64,000 nucleotides of DNA from Pyrenophora tritici-repentis (Eukaryota > Ascomycota > Dothideomycetes > Pleosporales > Pleosporaceae), in assembly GCF_003171515.1 (NCBI RefSeq), contig NC_089393.1, forward strand, positions 2,294,001 to 2,358,000, written 5' to 3'. Both the position numbers and the translations under genes were made by a program. Positions 54,096 through 64,000 of the stretch are shown in pieces; the stretch's first letter is position 1, and each line of letters begins with the position of its first letter. Under the pieces are notes generated by a model, which did no database searches, was not told the origin of the DNA, and saw only the letters and a program-made list of their open reading frames with translations.

Positions 54096-56029
54096 AAACG
54101 TTCCTTGCTGACGGCCGTGCAGCTATCATAAAAAGAGGCCCCAGCATGACAGTTGCGTAGGGATATACTGTTGGAGTACGGTGTTTGGTGTGTTGTCACG
54201 GATCTAATGTGCTCTGATCATCTATACCCCCGAGTACGACGAACGTGCGAACTCCGCGATGGCGAAATTTCTTTCCATTTTCCCACATTTCTAGTTGTCA
54301 GTTTTTTCATGCAGCTAACATGCCCCACTTTCAAAGTCGGTGAGCATTGAACAAACTTCTGTTTCCTTTTCCTTGCCAGTTTCTATTTCAACCGAACACG
54401 CCACGTTTATACACACATATATATACATTGAGGTACCGTGGCCTCTGAGCTGTCCTTCTTTCTCTTTTGCTTCTGTTTGTTCGTACTGGTGTACGCTTGC
54501 TTGAGATTATCGGAACGGTAAACATGAACGCCCAGTGCACATGAGTCGCACACACACACACAAGTCATCCTATCTCCTCTTTCCAACATTGGTGGTACCT
54601 TCCGATTTAAGTTTAAACGGCCGCTATCATCCACTCGATGGCTGCTCACCCTGGCCTTAAATCTGGTTGGGTGAGATGTATGAGGAAACACAAAAAATTT
54701 ATGCATGGTCCCAGGTTCAAAAACATAAGGGAGGCTGCACGTGCTTGCATTGTGCGTGTATGCACGGAATTCCCCATAGGCTAGAAGGCATTTTAACTGC
54801 ACATTTGGCACTAATGGGATAGCTACGTTTGTTTGAATAAAAAAGTTCAAAATCTTCACTCTTTCTGGCCTGCTGTGCTTGTGACCTTTATTCATCCAAT
54901 CACTTTCTTCTCTGCTGTGCTGTGATAGCCCTGCTCATTCAATGGTTCACTGCATATTGAATTTGCTATGCCACATACCATGTGCTATGGTGATCTGCTG
55001 CTGTGTGGGGTATTAATACGTGTTGGATATAGTCTCGCTTCGTTACCGCAATCTTCCTTTTTGGGGGTGTGGAGCGCAGTTGGCGCCCGGGTAAAGGTAG
55101 TAGTGTTGACATGGGTGGTATACCGGTATTTGTTGGGTAGCGAAGAGGGGCTAGGTTAGAGGATGGAGGTTTCTGGTAGTGGGATAGTTTGCATATGGTA
55201 GAAAGGAAATAATGTGGGTTTGGAAGTATGCGTCAACTGGGCTGTAAGGGATGGTCACGTGGTCACTGGAGGATACCGCAGAATGCTGTAAGCTTGGGAA
55301 ACGCGAATTCTACGAGAAAAGAACTGTTATCAAGTCTAGCAGTATACAAGATTATAATCAGACATGATCAAACATAGAGAAAGCTTGCTTCATCTCATCT
55401 AGGTGCTCGTAAATGATGGTGCTGAGTCGGAGCATCATTCACCTCTCCAACAAGCGAACACACATGTACTCAAAAAAGCAACATGTATTAATCCTGCCCA
55501 TATAAGAAACCCGAAGGAACAAGTTCCCTAGGCTTCGCACATGCCGACATCTCCTCGCTATGTTCGCGTATCCCACGCGTCATCTCCAACTCAAACTTAC
55601 CCCTCCATACCCCGCGCGCCAACCACCGCCCACGGGATTGCGTGATCGCAACGCGACCCGCTCATGACAGTATGCTCTTACACCAAAGCGACCGAGAACG
55701 ACATAGATGCACATTGTTCTTACTCAAACGGACGTCTGGTTGTCAGCAGCTAGAGATAGCGGGGTGGGTGACTGTCGTATTCGGGAAGGCAGGAGCAAGC
55801 TGAGAGGATGCGGACACGGCAGGAGCAAAGGAAACGGCCACGTGAGCGTGGGTTGGTTAGATGACGTGACGGACGCGACTTGTGGTGCAATTGGGGTTGG
55901 GGTTTGTTTTTTCCACCCTTTTTCTTCTTTCTTTATCACAACGTTGTTTGATACCAGCTGCGAGTTTACCCAGTTTTGATACTTACCTACCAATCAAGAA
56001 GATAGTTGAAGTTACCTGGAGGTTCAAAC
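54096..56029. other. Intergenic between veA and the sulfhydrylase gene
   Basis: 1.9 kb, no supported gene. The 162-codon minus frame at 54407-54895 crosses a CA microsatellite (about 54549-54562) and has no domain. CACGTG hexamers at 55256-55261 and 55839-55844 belong to the upstream region of the sulfhydrylase gene. Confidence 0.5.
55839..55844 (+). promoter_or_regulatory. CACGTG E-box upstream of the sulfhydrylase gene
   Basis: CACGTG 186 bp before the ATG, with a second copy at 55256-55261 inside the near-palindrome GGTCACGTGGTCAC. This hexamer is the Cbf1-type site of sulfur-assimilation promoters in fungi; function here is inferred. Confidence 0.35.
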
Positions 56030-58682
<2,653 letters not shown>

Positions 58683-60923
58683 ATGTTTGGTGTATCGGAT
58701 GCCCAGATTGACATCGCAAATGAGCTTCATGCGCCGCCACCGAGGGGACAGCCGTACAGTGTACCGCTGCCTGGCTCGGAAGGTGTAGGCAGGAGTGCCA
58801 TTTACAGGCATTGGAGGTTCACGGACAAGCCGCTATTGAGCAGCCTAGTCCCAGAGGTATGTGGCACAAGAGCGTACTCGAGCATGTTGGGTGCTTGTTT
58901 TGGAGGCGCAGGACTGACGCGTCATGGCAGATTACCACACCACACGAAGCCTTCGAGAACGCGGTTACGAAATGGGGCAAGTCCAAGTGTCTCGGACACC
59001 GGCCCTACGACGCTGCCACCAAGACGTTCGGCCAGTTCGTTTGGGAAGACTACGAGACAGTCGCGAATCGGAGAAAGAACTTTGGCGCTGGTTTGGTACA
59101 TTTGCACAAGCAAGCTGGTGTTACTGCGCCAAAGTACGGTATTGGGCTGTGGTGTCAGAATAGGCCGGAATGGCAGATTACGGATCTGGCGGCCATGTCC
59201 CAAGGTCTATTTACCGTGTCCATCTACGATACACTTGGCCCGGACACAACTGAGTACATCATCAACCACTCTGAGTTGGCATGCGTTGTGACTGGCATGA
59301 ACCACGTTACTGCGCTGCTCAAGTTGAAGCCCAGAATCCCAACGTTGAAGATCATCGTGGTACTTGACCCATTGTCAGCTGGCGAGCTACCTGGAGAGTC
59401 AAAGGGCGACCTTTTGAACTCATTAGCTAGCGAACAGGGCGTGACTATCCACTACATCCGAGATGTTGAGGCTTTGGGCGAGAAGCAGCCAATTCCCATG
59501 AACCCACCCACCCCTGACGATATCGTTACCATCAACTACACTTCTGGCACAACTGGGAACCCCAAGGGTGTCGTTCTGACCCACCGGAATGCACATGCCG
59601 GAGCCTGCACGAGTATGGTTCTTACTGGTACCGGACCTGAAGAAGTCATCTGCTCTTTTCTGCCACTTGCACATATCTACCAGAGACTGGGAGAACATGC
59701 GGGACTCGCATCGGGCTCGGCTATCGGATACTTCCATGGAAACATTGCGGAGCTGGTTGAGGATCTGCAGATGCTGCGACCGACTGTCTTTTCTGGTGTC
59801 CCCAGGCTCTACAACCGGTTTGGGGCCAAGATCAAGGAAGCGACAGTCCAGACTACTGGTGTCAAGGGTGCGCTCTCTCGACACGTGGTATCGACCAAGC
59901 TAGCGGCCATGGAAGACAAGCATAACCCGACCAACAAGCACATGCTTTACGACCGCATCTGGGCTAAGAAGGTCGCGGCAGGCGTTGGACTAGATCGTTG
60001 CAAGGTCATGGTCAGCGGCTCCGCGCCCATCGATCCTAGCTTACACAAGTTCTTGCGTACCGTGTTTGCGAACAACTTCACCCAAGGATACGGTCTTACC
60101 GAGACGTATGCTGTAGCCCTGGTCCAGCACGAGGGCGACTTCTCGGCTGGTAACTGTGGCGGTGTAACACCCAACGGTGAATGTGCTCTGGTTGATGTAC
60201 CTGACATGGAGTACTTCTCCACCGACAAGCCATTTCCTCGCGGTGAATTGGTGATTCGCTCAACTACACAGTTCAGGGAGTACTTCCGTAACGAAGAGGA
60301 GACAGCTAAAGCTGTCGATGCGGAAGGCTGGTTCCACACTGGCGATATCTGCACTGTTGACGAACTTGGCCGCTTCAAGATCATCGACCGCAGGAAGAAC
60401 GTGCTCAAGCTTGCACAGGGTGAATACATCTCGCCCGAGCGCATCGAGAACGTCTACCTGGCAAACTGCAGCTATCTGGCATCTGGCTACGTACATGGCG
60501 ACTCACACCAGTCGTTCCTCGTGGGCATCTTCGGCGTTGCTCCGGATCTGTTCCCACAGTATGCGTCCAAGGTGCTTGGTGAGAAGATTGAGCCAGGCGA
60601 CATTGCCAAGCTGAAGTCTGTTTTGAGCAACAAGAAGATTGAAGCAGCAGTGCTAAAGGATCTGGACAAGGCGGGACGAAAGAACAAGTTCAACAGCTAT
60701 GAGCGTGTACGGGCCGTCAGGCTGTTCTTGGACCCTTTCACCATTGACAACCAACTCTTAACCCCAACGTAAGTGACTTTCCTAATATGAAATGAAGCAT
60801 AGGCTAACAATGTGCAGATTGAAATTGAAGCGTCCGCAGACAGCCAAGGCGTTTAGGCAGCATATCGATGACTGTTACGAGGAGGCGCTGGTTCAGGAGT
60901 CACAGGCAAAGGCCAAGTTGTAG
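58683..60923 (+). CDS. Long/medium-chain acyl-CoA synthetase, peroxisomal
   Basis: Activates fatty acids to CoA thioesters for beta-oxidation. Three exons (58683-58856, 58931-60768, 60818-60923) give 705 aa. Start MFGVSDAQIDIANELHAPPP, then GQPYSVPLPGSEG and YRHWRF, as in fungal Faa2-like enzymes. AMP-binding motif YTSGTTGNPKG at about 261-271; further blocks SFLPLAHIYQRLGE, MVSGSAPIDPSLHKFLRTVF, QGYGLTETYA and GWFHTGDICTVDELGRFKII. The fatty-acid signature reads DRRKNVLKLAQGEYISPERI. The C-terminus is AKAKL, and the final AKL is an accepted PTS1 peroxisomal signal. It is created only by splicing to the 106-nt last exon, because the frame of exon 2 otherwise stops right after the donor. There is no transmembrane segment. 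Chain-length preference cannot be read from sequence. Confidence 0.92.
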
Positions 60924-61572
60924 ATGGCGCATTCGCATGTTCGGCGTCTGGCTATACTAAGATAGCCTGTGTATTTGCTTTCCTGGGGCACGGATATTCT
61001 AGGTTCTTGTGCGACCACTGCCATGTGCATATCGATCCGCCAATTGACTGTACAATGCCATGTTCTGCAAGCTGATAGGGAACGTTTGAGATGACGAGCA
61101 TGATGCTACAATAGTTTGTTTTACTATACTAGGCATACACAACATTGAAACTTAATCGAGTATGCGCATGTGGCATCTTGCATATGGTCTTGCATGGCTG
61201 GGGAGAGTCCCAAGATTCGTGGTTGGTAGCATGTTCCTCGACATGGAAAACCGTGCTCGTGGAGACGAGTTTCAGACGTTGGAAATAGCGAGCGGTGAAA
61301 TACGTGGCACAGAGCATTGTGGAGTGTAGCGTAGGCGCACGAGCAATCAGTGAGCGCCAGGTATGTATGACGCAGGGGCCACTCCTAGCCCATGATGGCT
61401 TTTGGGTAATCTCCGTACGGCAACTTTACGCCGGGCGACAGCAAACAACAAATAACACTCACCAGGCTCCCCGCATTCCAGCGCAGAACTCGACCTTCTC
61501 CCTTGCTTGCTCTTCACCGCTTCTACGCGGCCACCCTCTCTTGTTCCCGGGTTCCTGCATGAGCTAGTGCTA
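60924..61572. other. Intergenic, no supported gene
   Basis: 650 bp between the synthetase and the nuclear-protein gene. Frames on both strands are short. The region just before 61573 reads open in frame from 61507 but has a less favourable start. Confidence 0.45.
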
Positions 61573-62913
61573 ATGCCCATTACGCGCGCAACCACGTTGG
61601 CCATGACTGTGGACGCAGACGACACGGCGGTCCCGCGCATTTCGCGCTTCAGGGAGCACACAAACACCAGCAGCAGCATTCGGGCACCACCGGAGGAGCT
61701 GTGGAAGGATGTGGGCATTGAGGACCTGATTGACCAGTTCAACGAGGAGAATGCAAAGCCGGCACCATTGAGGAAGACGTCGGCGCAACAAGCTGCTCGG
61801 TATTCCAGGTCTCAAACTGGTTCCAGGTCGCCTTCTGGTACCTCGACCCCAAAGCGCTTTGGCACCCACCTCATCACTGGCACTGGCACTAGCACACCGA
61901 CAATGGCGAACATACCTACGGAAGGAACATATGCGCGCCTGCGTAGCGCCTTCGCGACCATGTTTGGGGGTGTTTTGGGTAAGCGCAAGGCCGGACAAGC
62001 TGATGCGGAGCGGGAAAAGGACCTACACCAGCAGCTGCTAGACGAACGCAAGACGGCGGCGGAAATAGCTTACCATGAGGCTAAGAGCCTTGGTCTATTG
62101 CCCACGCCGAAGGTTTACGTGAGGCCTGCAATGGCCGCAAGGCAACAACAACAACAGAAACTTGGTACGCCGGCTCATCCTCTGCCCGCCGAGAAGATGC
62201 AGCGTTTTCTGACTGCAGCAGTGGCCGAGGCAGCGACACCAAACCGCACACCACGAACGCCGGGCCTCTACCGCACGCCCAGCAAGAAGGATCTCCAGAA
62301 GCAAAAAAAGCTGTCAAAGCGCGTGTCGGACCTCGAATTCAAGCTCGCCTCTGCGCGGAAAGAGCTGCAGACGGTCCTCTACAAGGACATGTCTCCTCCC
62401 CCCAACCAACCTAACCTTGCTCCCATCCCACCCCCGACCCCCGACTTCTCTCAAAGCGAACCTGAAGCCGCATCGCCCACCACGAACGACGACACCCGCA
62501 TGTCCGAGCCCCCATCCAGCATCGGCAAGATTGTCAAGAAGCGCAAAGCAGCCATGCACGAATCCGACTCTGAATACAAGCCCGTACCCACGGATTCAGA
62601 AGCAGACTTTGACCTCCTCTCTGGCCCTTCTGCCTCTGAGCACGAGCGCGAGCGTGAGCGCAATGTCGTTCCCGTCCGCTCTATCAAGCGCCTCAAGAAC
62701 TCTGCGAGCCGCAAGAGCCTCAAGCGCCAGTCGTCGAGGCTGCATAGGAAGTTTTCGCGCGGCAGCATGAAGAGCGAGGAGCCGATTAGAGTTGTACCTG
62801 ACGGCGTTAGCGTGCCTGAGGTTCCTAGTATACCCGTTGAGATGGAGGCCAAGGGCGAGAGGGTTAAAGTCGGGGATGATGGGTATGGCGGGTTCGCTGA
62901 TGAGATTTTTTAG
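61573..62913 (+). CDS. Conserved fungal nuclear protein of unknown function
   Basis: Protein of 446 aa without a domain I can name; similar fungal proteins are often labelled nuclear RNA-binding protein, without functional support I can cite. The start at 61573 (MPITRATTLAMTVDADDT) is preferred; an in-frame ATG lies 22 codons upstream at 61507. Features: an N-terminal motif PPEELWKDVGIEDLIDQFNE, a Ser/Thr-rich stretch with many TP sites (SGTSTPKRFGTHLITGTGTS), then GTYARLRSAFATMFGGVLGK. A helical AEREKDLHQQLLDERKTAAE and a probable coiled coil KQKKLSKRVSDLEFKLASAR follow. Basic clusters KIVKKRKAAMHE, RSIKRLKNSASRKSLKRQSS and RLHRKFSRGS look like nuclear signals. The end is acidic (DDGYGGFADEIF). 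Many SP/TP sites suggest regulation by proline-directed kinases. No intron needed. Confidence 0.75.
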   Translation: MPITRATTLAMTVDADDTAVPRISRFREHTNTSSSIRAPPEELWKDVGIEDLIDQFNEENAKPAPLRKTSAQQAARYSRSQTGSRSPSGTSTPKRFGTHLITGTGTSTPTMANIPTEGTYARLRSAFATMFGGVLGKRKAGQADAEREKDLHQQLLDERKTAAEIAYHEAKSLGLLPTPKVYVRPAMAARQQQQQKLGTPAHPLPAEKMQRFLTAAVAEAATPNRTPRTPGLYRTPSKKDLQKQKKLSKRVSDLEFKLASARKELQTVLYKDMSPPPNQPNLAPIPPPTPDFSQSEPEAASPTTNDDTRMSEPPSSIGKIVKKRKAAMHESDSEYKPVPTDSEADFDLLSGPSASEHERERERNVVPVRSIKRLKNSASRKSLKRQSSRLHRKFSRGSMKSEEPIRVVPDGVSVPEVPSIPVEMEAKGERVKVGDDGYGGFADEIF

Positions 62914-63737
62914 TTGTGCAAGAAAGAGATGATGAGATGGGAAAATGATAGGGGATGAGAGCTGGAGTGTGTTTCTCTCGTCATGAAAAAGATTGGAAGG
63001 TGCCTTGGAAGACGAGAGTAATCTCTGTCTTTGGGCGGAGAAAAAAACTTCCCTTTAGTCTTTGAGTTCTGGCAGAACGACGCCTTTTGCATAGGCGTTG
63101 TTTGGGTATTTCTTCTTTTTCTTTTTTTATTTCCTTTCCCGTCTATTTCCTTTACACTTACCCTTCTCACTTACGTTTTGTTTTCATCATCATCATCAGC
63201 CGCCTCTCTCTCTCTCACTCTCCCAATCAGAGAGAAAGAGATGAGGGCTTGGGTCTGCGTGGATTAATTTCCTAATCTTCTCCTTCTCTCGCTTGTCCGT
63301 CAGAAGTCATCATCATCACTGCTTTGTTGCTTTATCTGGATATTTTGTTTGGTTTTTACCATATGAAGAGACGAACAACGACATAACTATTTTACGATAC
63401 AGGATACGCGGACTGGACTTGGCATATTTGTATATACGCTAGTCGGTTTCTGTAAATGGATTTCCCCGTCGCTCTTTCTCTTTTGAAGGGAGGGAGGGGG
63501 AATGGCATTAATTTCTATTTTACTTTTTGATCGAGTTTCTGTGGGTGGTTATGGTGAATGTGATGGTTCTTGATACTTCTCCTTCTGGCACAGTACAGAA
63601 GATGGTAGATGGATGAGCAAACGTATAGGTATAACAGCCCCAGATCATATAACAGGCAGGTTGTCATTTTTCCCATACAACACACAGTCCCTCACTACAA
63701 CTCACTAAACAACCTTTTTTCGCAACCAAAAACCAAC
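62914..63737. other. Intergenic, no supported gene
   Basis: 824 bp. AT- and pyrimidine-rich 3' flank and promoter of the last gene, with short CATCAT and CTCTCT runs near 63186-63222. Nothing else recognised. Confidence 0.5.
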
Positions 63738-64000
63738 ATGGAAAACACGCCTCCCCCTCCTGTCTTAACCGTTAAAATCCTCATCCTCAGCTTCCTTATA
63801 GCCATCACACTCACTCTCGCACTAGCAGCCTGGCTACTATATCCATACCGCTTCCCACGAGCATTTCCTAGATTGCCTTTGGAGGACGATGTTTGGGATA
63901 GGGCGATTATGCGTGTGATTGGTGTGTATGATTTTGAGGGACGGGAGATAGAGATGGGTAATAGTGGGAAAGAGGGGGATGGGTATGAGGATGAGGGAGT
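63738..64000 (+). CDS. Membrane-anchored hypothetical protein (partial)
   Basis: Cut by the window end. The visible 87 residues start MENTPPPPVLTVKILILSFL and contain one strong hydrophobic helix at about 10-34 (VKILILSFLIAITLTLALAA). A basic/aromatic juxtamembrane stretch LLYPYRFPRAFPR and an acidic hydrophilic part (DFEGREIEMGNSGKEGDGYE) follow. A type III or signal-anchor topology is likely. The gene may continue or be spliced beyond the window. No family recognised. Confidence 0.5.
   Translation, partial: MENTPPPPVLTVKILILSFLIAITLTLALAAWLLYPYRFPRAFPRLPLEDDVWDRAIMRVIGVYDFEGREIEMGNSGKEGDGYEDEG

Noticed and set aside
54407..54895. 162-codon minus frame after veA
   Set aside because: Crosses a CA repeat and the probable veA 3' UTR; no domain.

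Overview
The window looks like nuclear DNA of a filamentous ascomycete, most likely a Dothideomycete (a Pleosporales-type genome is my best guess from overall protein character; no search was run). The reasons are: short GT-AG introns of about 50-70 nt in most genes, a full-length VeA velvet regulator, a Mif2/CENP-C, an Alp11/TBCB, a SepB/Ctf4 and an AA9 lytic polysaccharide monooxygenase. All gene models were built by hand from splice signals and reading frame. Every multi-exon model closes in frame, but none is supported by transcript data.

Layout. 0.1-3.1 kb: kinetochore protein Mif2/CENP-C (+). 3.1-9.1 kb: about 6 kb without a credible gene. 9.1-10.7 kb: Myb/SANT DNA-binding protein (-). 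10.7-14.1 kb: gene-free, GC-rich. 14.1-16.7 kb: tubulin cofactor B (+) with two unusually long introns. 18.7-21.6 kb: M1 aminopeptidase (-). 22.4-22.9 kb: small membrane protein (-). 23.7-24.6 kb: HDEL/KDEL receptor Erd2 (-), head to head with a cytosolic GH85 ENGase (+, 25.1-27.2 kb). 27.3-28.1 kb: a doubtful membrane ORF and a 161-bp hAT-type MITE with perfect 21-bp terminal inverted repeats and an 8-bp target duplication. 28.4-29.9 kb: DHH/DHHA1 phosphoesterase (+). 30.9-31.7 kb: AA9 LPMO (+).

31.8-39.6 kb holds four tightly packed catabolic genes: an M20 N-carbamoyl-amide amidohydrolase (-), a dihydropyrimidinase/hydantoinase (+), a phenol-hydroxylase-type flavin monooxygenase (+) and an MFS sugar-porter-family permease (-). 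Their spacers are about 0.4-0.5 kb and carry GATA-factor motifs. I regard this as the best candidate for an undescribed system: uptake, ring oxidation, cyclic-imide ring opening and decarbamoylation.

39.6-42.9 kb: gene-free, partly decayed DNA. 42.9-45.7 kb: replisome protein Ctf4/SepB (-). 46.8-48.4 kb: DHA1-type MFS drug transporter (+). 48.4-52.3 kb: long leader and promoter of veA (+, 52.3-54.1 kb). 56.0-57.6 kb: O-acetylhomoserine sulfhydrylase (+). 58.7-60.9 kb: acyl-CoA synthetase with a peroxisomal C-terminus (+). 61.6-62.9 kb: fungal nuclear protein of unknown function (+). 63.7 kb to the end: start of a small membrane-anchored protein (+).

Most genes are unrelated housekeeping genes. 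Functional links visible from layout are the catabolic cluster, the Erd2/ENGase divergent pair (both in glycoprotein handling), and MluI-type (ACGCG) boxes in front of both chromosome-cycle genes, mif2 and ctf4.
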